From Desulfurobacterium atlanticum (GTDB lineage Bacteria > Aquificota > Aquificia > Desulfurobacteriales > Desulfurobacteriaceae): 64,000 nt of DNA. This document shows positions 39,969 through 49,078 of the stretch, in pieces. A program made the position numbers and the translations under genes. Where the stretch lies: contig NZ_FZOB01000006.1 of NCBI RefSeq assembly GCF_900188395.1, positions 35,062-99,061 on the forward strand. Reading direction: 5' to 3'. The stretch's first letter is position 1; the number at the start of each line of letters is the position of its first letter. Below the pieces are notes generated by a model. The model was not told the origin of the DNA, did not search any database, and worked only from the letters and a program-made list of their open reading frames with translations.

Positions 39969-40701
39969 TTAACCTCTCCCTTAACAGTTTTTCTGCTTTT
40001 TTAAGATCCTCTTCAGTATCAACACCAATTCCAAATTTCTCAACTACAGAAACAGCTATCTTTTCGCCGTGCTCAAGAATTCTCAGCTGTTCAAGTTTTT
40101 CAACCCTTTCAAGAAAACCAACATTCCAGGAAACAAACTCAAAAAGGGCATCCTTCCTGAACCCGTAAATCCCTATATGTTTTAAATAATTATCAGCAGA
40201 TAAAAAACCATCTCTGTCAAAAGGAATTATGCTTCTTGAAAAGTATATTGCGTAACCGTCTCTATCAAGCACCACTTTCACATTGGCAGGATTTTCAACA
40301 TCTTCAAAACTGGAGAATTTAGCAGCAATTGTTGAAAACCTATCTCCTTCCTTCAATCTCTTAACAACAGGAAACAGATGCTCCTCCTCTACAAAAGGTT
40401 CATCTCCCTGTATATTTACTACATATTCAAATTCTTGCCCTATAAGCCTTACAGCTTCAGCAACTCTATCAGTTCCACTTTGATGAAAAGAAGAGGTTAT
40501 TACTGCCTCTCCACCTGCCTTCTTTACAACAGAAACAACATCATCACTATCTGTTGCCACAACAACATTATCTGTAACCTTTTTTGCCGCCTCAAAAACC
40601 CACTCTATCAATGTTTTACCAAGAAGCTTACGCAATGGTTTTCCAGGAAGCCTCTTGGAACCGATCCTTGCAGGAATAACTATAAGGCAATCCGAAAGCA
40701 C
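39958..40701 (-). CDS. kdsB: 3-deoxy-manno-octulosonate cytidylyltransferase
   Basis: Activates KDO to CMP-KDO. The protein shows [34 protein letters not shown] and [14 protein letters not shown]. The frame is open to a TTG at 40728, but that codon coincides with the expected transcript start. The GTG at 40699-40701 has GAGG 5 bases upstream and gives 247 aa, the usual length. It is the first gene of the long minus-strand operon. Confidence 0.93.
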   Translation of the reverse strand: MLSDCLIVIPARIGSKRLPGKPLRKLLGKTLIEWVFEAAKKVTDNVVVATDSDDVVSVVKKAGGEAVITSSFHQSGTDRVAEAVRLIGQEFEYVVNIQGDEPFVEEEHLFPVVKRLKEGDRFSTIAAKFSSFEDVENPANVKVVLDRDGYAIYFSRSIIPFDRDGFLSADNYLKHIGIYGFRKDALFEFVSWNVGFLERVEKLEQLRILEHGEKIAVSVVEKFGIGVDTEEDLKKAEKLLRERLNGC

Positions 40702-40734
40702 AACCACCTCTTTAAAACATTTTTTCAAAAGGCA

Positions 40735-40740
40735 ATTATA
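40735..40740 (-). promoter_or_regulatory. Candidate -10 box of the kdsB operon
   Basis: TATAAT on the minus strand places the transcript start near 40728 and leaves a leader of about 27 bases before the GTG start of kdsB. No strong -35 hexamer is visible. Confidence 0.5.
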
Positions 40741-40787
40741 CCTTTTATCGGCTCAAATTTATAAAAGCTAAAACAGAAATTTTAATG

Positions 40788-40793
40788 TATAAT
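40788..40793 (+). promoter_or_regulatory. Candidate -10 box of the FAH-DUF89-tsaC operon
   Basis: TATAAT is preceded directly by TG and lies 29 bases before the TTG start at 40823, in the 121-base gap divergent from kdsB. The -35 region is not convincing. Confidence 0.5.
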
Positions 40794-40822
40794 AGGTAAA
40801 AGTTTTTTCAGGAGGATAGGAA

Positions 40823-41611
40823 TTGAAAATAGGAAGGTTCAAAAAAGAAAACCGAGCATTTTTTGCAATAGTAAAAGGTAGAGAAATAGTTCCTCTTAAA
40901 GAAAGAAAAGTATCAGAGCTTATGGAAAGTACCACTCCAGATGAAAGCGAAATTTACAACATAAAAGAGGTAAAATTTCTTCCTCCAACAAGACCTTCAA
41001 AGATAGTTGCCGTGGGACTTAATTACAAAGCCCATGCAGAAGAAATGGGTAAGCCTTTGCCAGAAGAACCACTGCTTTTTATGAAACCGTCTACTGCAGT
41101 AATCTCAAACAAAATGAAGATTATTCTCCCGGAAATGTCAGAAAGAGTTGACTACGAAGGAGAACTTGCTGTTGTAATAGGCAGAAAATGTAAAAATGTC
41201 AGCGAAGAGGAAGCGAAAAATTATATTTTAGGATATACCTGCTTTAATGATGTAACCGCAAGAGATTTACAGAAGAAAGACGGCCAATACACAAGAGCTA
41301 AATCGTTTGATACATTTGCTCCCTACGGACCGTGGATAAATACAGAAATAGAGCCAAACAATCTGAATATAACTACAAGGGTAAACGGAGAAATAAAACA
41401 GACAGGAAACACTTCCGACATGATATTTTCTCCTTACAGACTTATTTCTTTTATTTCCAAAATAATGACACTTCTACCTGGAGATGTTGTTATAACAGGC
41501 ACCCCACCGGGAGTTGGACCTTTAAAAGACGGAGATAAAGTTGAAGTAGAAATAGAAAGGATAGGAACATTGATAAACTATACCAGAAAAGAAAACATTA
41601 AGGACTCTTAG
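40823..41611 (+). CDS. Fumarylacetoacetate hydrolase (FAH) family protein
   Basis: Mg-dependent hydrolase, decarboxylase or isomerase acting on a 2-oxo dicarboxylate. The 262 aa show [20 protein letters not shown], the metal-binding [25 protein letters not shown] and [10 protein letters not shown]. Members include oxaloacetate decarboxylases and 2-hydroxyhepta-2,4-diene-dioate isomerase; the substrate here is open. The start is TTG at 40823 with AGGAGGA 6 bases upstream. It is the first gene of a five-gene plus-strand run. Confidence 0.88.
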   Translation: MKIGRFKKENRAFFAIVKGREIVPLKERKVSELMESTTPDESEIYNIKEVKFLPPTRPSKIVAVGLNYKAHAEEMGKPLPEEPLLFMKPSTAVISNKMKIILPEMSERVDYEGELAVVIGRKCKNVSEEEAKNYILGYTCFNDVTARDLQKKDGQYTRAKSFDTFAPYGPWINTEIEPNNLNITTRVNGEIKQTGNTSDMIFSPYRLISFISKIMTLLPGDVVITGTPPGVGPLKDGDKVEVEIERIGTLINYTRKENIKDS

Positions 41612-41627
41612 CCTAGAGGGAAAACCG

Positions 41628-42554
41628 ATGAAAGTTTATCCAGAATGTATCCCGTGTTTTCTGAAGCAGGTTTATAACATTCTTAAATTCATAGATGCAG
41701 ACAAAGAATTATCCATAAAAATTTTACAGGAAACATGCAAACTGATAGGAGAAAAGCTTGAACCTGATAAATCACCTGGACACAACGCAACCAGCATTCA
41801 CAAAATGTTTAAAGCAAAAGTTGGTGTTCACGATCCTTTTAAACCACTAAAAGACAAATACACAGAAATTGCATTAAAACTTGAGATGGAAATTGAAGAG
41901 CGGTTTTATAATCCAGCATACGACAAACTTGATATGGCTGTAAGGCTTGCAGCCGTTGGTAATGTAATAGACTTTGGTGTTCCCCGAGATGAGAAAAAAG
42001 AAAACAGCTCAAGCCACCACTTCTTTGACCTTGAAAACGAGATAGAAACCATACTTTCCCAAAAATTTGCATACTATGACAAAGAAATTTTTGAAAGATT
42101 TATAGTTCCAGGAAAATGGATTCTTTACGTTGCAGATAACGCAGGAGAAATCGTTTTTGATAAATTTTTAATTAGATATCTAAAAGAAAAAGGGATGAAA
42201 ATAAGCTTTGCAGTAAGAGGCGGACCTATTCTAAACGATGCTACTATTGAAGATGCTTTAAAAAGCGGAATTGACGAAATAGTGGATAAACTTATAACCA
42301 CCGGCGGGGATTTTATAGGAATAGACTTTGAATACGTGTCAGATGAGTTTAAAACCGAGTGGGATAAAGCCCACGTTATAATATCCAAAGGACAGGCAAA
42401 CATTGAAACTCTTGAAAATATCAACTCTAAAGATATATTCTTTATTTTGAAAGCAAAATGTAACGCAATAGCGAAAGAGCTTAACTGCAATAAAGATGAC
42501 CTTATTTTCGTTTACAATAAACACCTTTTAGAGATGAAAAATGAAGATACTTGA
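41628..42554 (+). CDS. DUF89/ARMT1-like damage-control phosphatase family protein
   Basis: Member of the DUF89 family, some of which are metal-dependent phosphatases clearing damaged sugar phosphates or nucleotides. The 308 aa begin with the CxxC pair of the prokaryotic subgroup (YPECIPCFLKQ, Cys7 and Cys10). The metal-binding segments YVADNAGEIVFDKFL, ISKGQANIE and FILKAKCNAIA are present. It overlaps tsaC by 14 bases. The physiological substrate is unknown. Confidence 0.85.
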   Translation: MKVYPECIPCFLKQVYNILKFIDADKELSIKILQETCKLIGEKLEPDKSPGHNATSIHKMFKAKVGVHDPFKPLKDKYTEIALKLEMEIEERFYNPAYDKLDMAVRLAAVGNVIDFGVPRDEKKENSSSHHFFDLENEIETILSQKFAYYDKEIFERFIVPGKWILYVADNAGEIVFDKFLIRYLKEKGMKISFAVRGGPILNDATIEDALKSGIDEIVDKLITTGGDFIGIDFEYVSDEFKTEWDKAHVIISKGQANIETLENINSKDIFFILKAKCNAIAKELNCNKDDLIFVYNKHLLEMKNEDT

Positions 42555-43149
42555 TTTTGAAAAAGATTTTGAAACTATAAAATGCCTTATATGTGGTGGT
42601 GAAATAATATGTTCTCCCACAGACACACAATTTGGCCTTATAGGAAACGCTCTTGATATTGATGCTATTAAAAAGGTTTACCAGATAAAAAGAAGGGACT
42701 CTGAAAAACCTTTAATCGTTCTTTTTGATTCAATTTCACGAATAAGAAAATACGGAGTAATCATCCCAAACAGATACGAAGGTTTTTTAAATAAAATCTG
42801 GCCTGAAAGGTTAACTGTAATCTTACCTTTAGAGGAAAATTCCCCTTTTAAATTGTTGTTTAACAGAAATAATATAGCAGTAAGAATACCAAAACATGAA
42901 AAGCTCAGAAAACTTATAAAAGAAACCGTACCGGTATTTGCTCCAAGTGCCAATATACAAAATGAAAAACCGGCAACGACCTGCGAAGAATGTAAAAAAC
43001 ACTTTGAAAACCTTATTTCTTACTGTATAAAAGGGAAATGCAATTCTATCCCATCAACTATTATCTCTCTTACCTCAAACAGTATAAAATTAATAAGAGA
43101 AGGAGTTATCCTTTTTTCAACGGTTGAAAAACTCATCAGGGAGATTTAA
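42541..43149 (+). CDS. Sua5/YciO/YrdC family L-threonylcarbamoyladenylate synthase
   Basis: Probably makes threonylcarbamoyl-AMP for t6A37 tRNA modification. The 202 aa show the family signature SPTDTQFGLIGNA, KRRDSEKPLIVL, the WPERLTVIL segment, AVRIPKHEKLRKL and APSANIQNEKPAT. The last segment CNSIPSTIISL resembles the usual SSTVVD, with variation. The C-terminal Sua5 domain is absent, as in TsaC. A YciO-like role is the alternative. Confidence 0.85.
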   Translation: MKILDFEKDFETIKCLICGGEIICSPTDTQFGLIGNALDIDAIKKVYQIKRRDSEKPLIVLFDSISRIRKYGVIIPNRYEGFLNKIWPERLTVILPLEENSPFKLLFNRNNIAVRIPKHEKLRKLIKETVPVFAPSANIQNEKPATTCEECKKHFENLISYCIKGKCNSIPSTIISLTSNSIKLIREGVILFSTVEKLIREI

Positions 43150-43156
43150 CAAAGTT

Positions 43157-44605
43157 ATGAAAACCTTAATTTTCGGTGGACTTACACCGATTCATGATAA
43201 ACTATTAGAAGCTGCCGTTAAGCATCTTGGTTACAATGCAAAACATCTTCCACAACCTGACATTGAATCTTTAAAAATAGGTAGGGAATTCTGTAATAAA
43301 GGGATGTGCAACCCTGCCTACTTTACCGTAGGGAATCTTCTTAAATTCCTCATAAATGAAAAAGAAAAAGGAGTAGACGTTGAAAAAACATACCTTTTTA
43401 TAACAATTGGTGCATGCGGCCCCTGCAGATTTGGAATGTATGAAACCGAATATAAAAGTGCACTTAAAGAAGCAGGTTTTGAAAGTCTTGAAATGACACT
43501 CTTAAACCAGACAAAATTCTCAGCAGAAGGTGAGTTTAAAATAACAAAAAAGTTGATATACAACCTTATGAAAGCTGTAATAGTTGCTGACCTTTTAAGA
43601 GATATTTCTTACCAGATAAGACCCTATGAAATAGAATCGGGAAAAACCGATAAAATACTTACTGAAAGCACTAAAATGATTTACAATGTTCTAAAAAATA
43701 ACCCTGATATTAAAAGCATAATAAAAGCTTTAAAACAGATAAAAAAGCTGTTTGAAACGGTAAATGTTGATTACTCAAAAGTAAAACCTATTGTAAATGT
43801 TATAGGAGAGTTCTGGGTTCAAACTACAGAAGGAGACGGAAACTACAACATACACCGATGGCTTGAAAAAGAAGGAGCGGAAGTAAAAGTTGAACCTATC
43901 TCAGGATGGATTGAATACCAGATATTTACAGAAATAGAAAAAACAAAACTTGAGATAAAAGTAAAAGGAAAAACTTTCAAGAGATACAGAAAAATATTTA
44001 TGCTGAAAGTACTCCTTGACTTTTACAGATGTCTTTATGAAAGTTTCCGTAAAGCCTTAGGCAATAAACCAAGAAGTATGCCAGACCAGAAACTGCTTTG
44101 GGAATTAGCAAAACCCTACTATGACCCTTTTGTAACAGGTGGGGAAGGACATCTTGAAGTGGCAAAACATATTTACAACGTTAAATTTAAAAAAGCTCAC
44201 ATGACTCTATCCCTTAAACCTTTCGGATGTATGCCATCAACACAAAGCGACGGTGTGCAAACCAAAGTTCTTTCTGACTATCCAGAATCTATATTTGTAT
44301 CAGTAGAAACTTCAGGAGATAGCGAAGTAAATGCAAAAAGCAGAATTCAGATGAAACTCTATGAAGCAAAAGAGCAAGCAAATATTGAGTATGAAAGAGT
44401 TCTTGAAAAACATTCTTTATCGGCAGAAGAAGTAAAGACAGCGGTAAAAATGGATAATAGCTTACAGAATCCATTTATAAAGCTCTCCAGAAATCATCTC
44501 CTTACAGCTGCTAAGTTTGTAGATGGAAATTACAAAAAGATAAGGAGCATAAATGGACGCACTTTACATAGAAAAGGTTTCAGAGGAATTAAATCAGCTA
44601 TTTAA
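43157..44605 (+). CDS. DUF2229-type 2-hydroxyacyl-CoA dehydratase/activase-related protein
   Basis: Belongs to the uncharacterised branch of the HgdB/CoA-enzyme-activase group (DUF2229). Visible Cys-containing motifs are REFCNKGMCNPAYF, TIGACGPCRFGMYETEY and LKPFGCMPSTQSDGVQTK, which could bind a 4Fe-4S cluster. The ATPase (BadF/HgdC-like) half that often accompanies it is missing from the protein and from the window. ATG at 43157 is preferred; the frame is open from a TTG at 43124 that lies in tsaC. It overlaps the next gene by 53 bases. Function unknown. Confidence 0.72.
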   Translation: MKTLIFGGLTPIHDKLLEAAVKHLGYNAKHLPQPDIESLKIGREFCNKGMCNPAYFTVGNLLKFLINEKEKGVDVEKTYLFITIGACGPCRFGMYETEYKSALKEAGFESLEMTLLNQTKFSAEGEFKITKKLIYNLMKAVIVADLLRDISYQIRPYEIESGKTDKILTESTKMIYNVLKNNPDIKSIIKALKQIKKLFETVNVDYSKVKPIVNVIGEFWVQTTEGDGNYNIHRWLEKEGAEVKVEPISGWIEYQIFTEIEKTKLEIKVKGKTFKRYRKIFMLKVLLDFYRCLYESFRKALGNKPRSMPDQKLLWELAKPYYDPFVTGGEGHLEVAKHIYNVKFKKAHMTLSLKPFGCMPSTQSDGVQTKVLSDYPESIFVSVETSGDSEVNAKSRIQMKLYEAKEQANIEYERVLEKHSLSAEEVKTAVKMDNSLQNPFIKLSRNHLLTAAKFVDGNYKKIRSINGRTLHRKGFRGIKSAI

Positions 44606-46181
44606 AAAAAAGAAAATAACCGGATATGCTAAGGAAAACAACAGTTTCTCCGTAGAAACAGGAAATGAACAGATAACATTCGTTTTAAAAAACCCAAACG
44701 GTATAATTTTAAAAAAAGAAAAAATTCAGGATAAAACATACCTTAAAAAATTCAGAAACCTGTTTATAAAATCGGTCAGCACCCTGAATAAAGATAGAGT
44801 TATCATATTCAACTTGATAAAAATTTCAGTATCTGGAAAAACAGAAGAGTTTAATCTCATAATCGAACTGACAGGAAAGCACAGCAACGTAATCATAACA
44901 GACAGTAGCAAAAAAATTCTATACACATTTAAAGAAGTGGAATCTACTGTAAGAAATATAAAAATAGGAGAAGAATACATTTTGCCCCCAAATGAAAAAA
45001 AAGAATTTAAAGAAATAAAGTTTGGAGAAGTTACACCTCAGGGAATTGAAAAAAAACTTTACAGGTTTATAAAAGGTTTATCTCCTTTAAACTGTAAAGA
45101 GATAGCGTTCTATGTTAAAAACGGACTATCCCTTGAAGAAGCTTACCAGAAATTTATAACAAATCACAAAAATTCAAACATAGCTTTTCTCTACTTTGAA
45201 AATAAGAAGCCTAAGTTTTTAACAACTTTTAAATATGAAAGCCTGAAAGATTTCAAATATATAGAATTTAAGGACTCTCCATCTTTTATAAGCGCATGGC
45301 AATACTTTACTGAACAATTTCATATAGAAATGCAGATAGATACATTGAAATCAAAGCTTGTAAAGCTGATAGAAAGAAAATTAAAAACAATAGATGAAAA
45401 ACTATCAAAAATGGAAAATCCCGATAACCTGCTTCAAAAAGCAAAAATTCTTAAAAAGGCAGGAGAACTTCTTAAATATAATCTTCACAAAATAAAACCG
45501 GGTGTAAATAAACTAACACTTACAGATTATGAAACAGAAGATGATTTAACTATTACTGTTAACCCTGCAAAAACTCCCCAGCAAAATCTGAACGATATTT
45601 TTAAAAAAGCAAAAAAACTTGAAAACAAAGCTGTGTTTGAAAAGACAGAAAGAGAAAAACTTCTATCACAGAGAAAATTTTTAGAAGCTCTAAAGGAGAA
45701 AGTTTTTTCCTTAAACTCTATTCAAGAACTCCAGGAAATAGAAAAGCTTTTAACAACACAAAGAGAGAAAAGTAAAGAAAAGGAAAAAAACTTTCCCTAT
45801 AAAATAACTCTTCCTTCTGGTAAACAGCTTTTGATAGGTAGAAACAGAGTTGAAAATGAAATAATATCTTTAAAACTATCAAATCCATGGGATATATGGT
45901 TTCACGCAAAAGAGACACCAGGTTCCCATGTATTGTTAAAGTTAGACAAAGGAGAATCTCCATCTGAAGCAGATATAAAATTTGCAGCATCTGCAGCAGC
46001 TTTTTTCAGTAAAGGAAAAAACTCTGGCAAAATAAAAATTGACTACACACCTGCAAAGTATCTCAAAAAACCACCGGGAACACCATCAGGATACGTAATT
46101 TACAAAAATGAAAAAACCGTTGTAATAGATTCTTCTGAATTTGAAAAATTTCTAAAAAACAACAACCTTCTCCGGAAATAA
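44553..46181 (+). CDS. rqcH: NFACT family protein, RqcH/Rqc2 homologue (FbpA type)
   Basis: Ribosome quality-control factor that binds stalled 50S-peptidyl-tRNA and directs alanine tailing in studied bacteria. The 542 aa have the NFACT-N domain with the DR pair at Asp81-Arg82 (LNKDRVIIFN), a helical coiled-coil middle (about 255-400) and the NFACT-R domain NPWDIWFHAKETPGSHVLL. AAGGAG precedes the ATG inside the DUF2229 gene. Its 3' end overlaps convergent truB by 30 bases. Confidence 0.88.
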   Translation: MDALYIEKVSEELNQLFKKKKITGYAKENNSFSVETGNEQITFVLKNPNGIILKKEKIQDKTYLKKFRNLFIKSVSTLNKDRVIIFNLIKISVSGKTEEFNLIIELTGKHSNVIITDSSKKILYTFKEVESTVRNIKIGEEYILPPNEKKEFKEIKFGEVTPQGIEKKLYRFIKGLSPLNCKEIAFYVKNGLSLEEAYQKFITNHKNSNIAFLYFENKKPKFLTTFKYESLKDFKYIEFKDSPSFISAWQYFTEQFHIEMQIDTLKSKLVKLIERKLKTIDEKLSKMENPDNLLQKAKILKKAGELLKYNLHKIKPGVNKLTLTDYETEDDLTITVNPAKTPQQNLNDIFKKAKKLENKAVFEKTEREKLLSQRKFLEALKEKVFSLNSIQELQEIEKLLTTQREKSKEKEKNFPYKITLPSGKQLLIGRNRVENEIISLKLSNPWDIWFHAKETPGSHVLLKLDKGESPSEADIKFAASAAAFFSKGKNSGKIKIDYTPAKYLKKPPGTPSGYVIYKNEKTVVIDSSEFEKFLKNNNLLRK

Positions 46182-47006
46182 TATACCTTTTTTAACACTA
46201 CCAACACCTAAAAACTCTCCGTTTTCATCAACAACTACATATTTCCCATCAGGAAACTGAATATTAAATCTTCTACCATTTTGAAACCATACAGCACAAG
46301 TGTCTTTCAAAACAAGTTTGTCAAATGGTAAAACATCCTGTATAGGTTTTAAATAAGTTTTTATGTTTTCCCTGGTTAAATCATTTAAAGGTACAGCTTC
46401 CTCCACAGATATATTATCAACAGAAACTCTCCTTAAAGCAGTAACAACAGCATCTGTCCCTGCCGCTATACCGATATCATGTACAAGAGACCTTATATAT
46501 GTACCTGAAGAGCAACAAACCTTTAGAGCAAATTCTGGAAATGAAAAATCCAAAATATCAATATTGTAAATTTCAACAACTCTTGAAGGAAGAGAAACCT
46601 CCTCTCCACTTCTTGCAAGTTCGTAAGCCCTCTTTCCTTTAATTCTAACAGCCGAAAAAGAGGGGGGCGTCTGTTTTATCTTTCCCTTGAATTTCTTTAT
46701 TATGGAAAGAAGCTCCTTTTCATTTAGATTTTTTGTCGGAACTTCCTTAACATTTCCATCTATATCATAAGTATCACTTGAAAACCCAAATTTCCCTACC
46801 ACCTCATAACACTTGTCAAGCTTTAAAAGGTACTCACCAAAACGGGTAGCCTTCCCAACAGCAATAATAAGAAGACCGGTAGCGAGAGGATCAAGAGTTC
46901 CAGTATGGCCAACTTTCACTTTAGAAGGCAAAAGCCTTCGGATATGCCTCACAGCATCAAAGGAGGTAATACCCGAAGGCTTATCTACAAAAAGAAATCC
47001 TGTCAT
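46152..47006 (-). CDS. truB: tRNA pseudouridine(55) synthase
   Basis: Makes pseudouridine 55 in the T loop of tRNAs. The 284 aa begin TGFLFVDKPSGITSFDAV and contain KVGHTGTLDPLATGLL with catalytic Asp39, the FSAVRIKGKRAYELAR segment and SSGTYIRSLVHDIG. A short C-terminal PUA-like part follows. It overlaps the surface-protein gene upstream by 4 bases, so it is apparently the last gene of the pil operon. Confidence 0.95.
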   Translation of the reverse strand: MTGFLFVDKPSGITSFDAVRHIRRLLPSKVKVGHTGTLDPLATGLLIIAVGKATRFGEYLLKLDKCYEVVGKFGFSSDTYDIDGNVKEVPTKNLNEKELLSIIKKFKGKIKQTPPSFSAVRIKGKRAYELARSGEEVSLPSRVVEIYNIDILDFSFPEFALKVCCSSGTYIRSLVHDIGIAAGTDAVVTALRRVSVDNISVEEAVPLNDLTRENIKTYLKPIQDVLPFDKLVLKDTCAVWFQNGRRFNIQFPDGKYVVVDENGEFLGVGSVKKGILFPEKVVVF

Positions 47007-49078
47007 CTATTCTCTTTCTTTCTAAAGTAGATAAATCCTAAAGTCACAAATGGAAGCAATAAATCAAATCCAACAGTCCCTGAAGGTGAAATTGAGCAGG
47101 AGCCTCCAGATTCTGGAATATCTTCCGTTGTTACCGTTTCGTTGGTTGTATTATCCGAAGTAGTTGTCATAGTTGTAGTCGTAGCACCTGTAGTACCTGT
47201 ATTTGTAGCTGAAGTTGTACTATTAGTACTGACAATGGTTTGTGTTACATCAACAACATTAGCTTTTAAATCAACAGGTATAACAGATAACGTTTGATTA
47301 TTTGTGAAAATCTTCATAGTTTCATTAAATAAACCGGAAACCACGGGAGTAAACTCAATCTTCAATATTAAAGCATCCTCAGAAGAAAGGAGAGCAGGAA
47401 AAGCAATTTCTTCCCCAGTGTACAAGTTATACGCTACAATATTCACTCCCTTAGAAGCAAGCTCGTTAGAATTCAAGAAAATTAAGATTGAGGATGTTCC
47501 ATTATTCTCAACATAAATTATCTCTTCTTTAACTTCACCTACAGTAACATTTCCAAAATCTATTTTTGTAGTGGAAACTGTAATAGAAGATGGTGAAAAT
47601 GCAACATTCGCATTTAACGTTACAGATACCATCGGAAACTGAGATACACTGGTGTAAATGTTTATAGGAATGCTCACATTTCCTAAATCTTTCGCTGTAT
47701 AGCTAAACTGAACAGTCAGTTCCTCACCAGGTGCTAATGTAACCCCAGCTACACCCGTCTTTAATGTAACTCCTCTATTGGCAAGTTCGTCACTGTTTAC
47801 TCCCGTTAATGTTATGTCAGCCGTTCCATTGTTGGTGATTATAAACGCTCCCTCTTTAAGCTCTCCTATCTCCATGTCCCCTAAGTCTATGCTCGTAGTA
47901 TTAACCTTTAAACTGTAAGTCCTATCGCTAACATTCGCATTTAACGTTACAGATACCATCGGAAACTGAGATACACTGGTGTAAATGTTTATAGGAATGC
48001 TCACATTTCCTAAATCTTTCGCTGTATAGCTAAACTGAACAGTCAGTTCCTCACCAGGTGCTAATGTAACCCCAGCTACACCCGTCTTTAATGTAACTCC
48101 TCTATTGGCAAGTTCGTCACTGTTTACTCCCGTTAATGTTATGTCAGCCGTTCCATTGTTGGTGATTATAAACGCTCCCTCTTTAAGCTCTCCTATCTCC
48201 ATGTCCCCTAAGTCTATGCTCGTAGTATTAACCTTTAAACTGTAAGTCCTATCGCTAACATTCGCATTTAGTAGAATAGTTTTTTTACTTAAATCCTGAC
48301 TATTTATAAAAATCTCAAAAGGAATAACAACTGTTCCAGAGTTCACAGGAGTATATTGAAGAGCAACTGTCAACTTATCACCTGGTAGCAGAGTAATTGG
48401 AGCATTAGCATCTACAAAACCTGAAACACTATCCTGATATATAGTGGTAATGGAAACCCCTTTCTCTGCAAGTTCATCAGTATTAAAGCCTGTTATCGTT
48501 AAACTTGTTGTTCCGTTATTAACGATGAAAAACGATTCCTGATTTATATCTCCCACAATAAGATTTCCAAAGTCAACAGACGCAGGAACAGAAAGAGACG
48601 CACTTCCTGAAACAACCGTGGCAGAGCAGTTTATAGTTGCAAACGTTTCTGTAGAGTTTGTTGTTATAAGCTCAAACGAAGTAGAATAAGTCCCTGTTTC
48701 AACATACTGTTCGGGGAATCCCACAACCACTTCAAGTTGCTCTCCCGGTTGAACTAAAATTGGATTATTTACCTGCCCGGTATCAGAGTTAAAATCAACT
48801 CTTGCAGCATTCCCTTGAGAATCTATATGGATAATATCCTGTATATAAAAAGGCGATTCTTTAACCTCAAGAATATTTGAAATAGAAAAATTATCACTTC
48901 CGGTATTTTTCAGGTAAACTACTTCATAGCTTTTCTCTACAGCAGTGGCAACATTCCCAAAATTAACATCTATACTTGCACCAGAAGAACCTACATTTAA
49001 CGTATATGCAGCATACACACTGTTTGTCATAAAAAGAAACATAAAAAAGCTTACAATTTTTATTAAAAACTTTCTCAT
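47003..49078 (-). CDS. Secreted repeat protein of ASH/choice-of-anchor-D-type domains with C-terminal sorting-like tail
   Basis: A 691 aa exported protein. The signal peptide (residues 1-23, ending VYAA) is followed by five Ig-like domains of about 110 aa, each with a DFGNVxVGE-type strand, an NNGTxxxxI turn and an NSDELAxxGV segment, like ASPM-SPD-2-Hydin/choice-of-anchor D domains. Domains three and four (275-383 and 384-492) are identical. A Ser/Thr/Asn-rich linker (about 610-655) leads to GGSCSISPSG, a hydrophobic stretch (DLLLPFVTLGFIYF) and RKKENR, a tripartite tail like CTERM signals. The gene overlaps pilQ by 4 bases. A surface or pilus-associated role is inferred. Confidence 0.8.
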   Translation of the reverse strand: MRKFLIKIVSFFMFLFMTNSVYAAYTLNVGSSGASIDVNFGNVATAVEKSYEVVYLKNTGSDNFSISNILEVKESPFYIQDIIHIDSQGNAARVDFNSDTGQVNNPILVQPGEQLEVVVGFPEQYVETGTYSTSFELITTNSTETFATINCSATVVSGSASLSVPASVDFGNLIVGDINQESFFIVNNGTTSLTITGFNTDELAEKGVSITTIYQDSVSGFVDANAPITLLPGDKLTVALQYTPVNSGTVVIPFEIFINSQDLSKKTILLNANVSDRTYSLKVNTTSIDLGDMEIGELKEGAFIITNNGTADITLTGVNSDELANRGVTLKTGVAGVTLAPGEELTVQFSYTAKDLGNVSIPINIYTSVSQFPMVSVTLNANVSDRTYSLKVNTTSIDLGDMEIGELKEGAFIITNNGTADITLTGVNSDELANRGVTLKTGVAGVTLAPGEELTVQFSYTAKDLGNVSIPINIYTSVSQFPMVSVTLNANVAFSPSSITVSTTKIDFGNVTVGEVKEEIIYVENNGTSSILIFLNSNELASKGVNIVAYNLYTGEEIAFPALLSSEDALILKIEFTPVVSGLFNETMKIFTNNQTLSVIPVDLKANVVDVTQTIVSTNSTTSATNTGTTGATTTTMTTTSDNTTNETVTTEDIPESGGSCSISPSGTVGFDLLLPFVTLGFIYFRKKENR
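47603..48256. repeat. Perfect tandem duplication, two copies of 327 bp, inside the surface-protein gene
   Basis: Bases 47603-47929 and 47930-48256 read identically by eye, including third codon positions, and the first 14 bases of the unit recur again at 48257. The unit is 109 codons, exactly one domain, so the frame is kept. Neighbouring domains of the same protein are clearly diverged, which marks this duplication as recent or homogenised. Confidence 0.9.
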
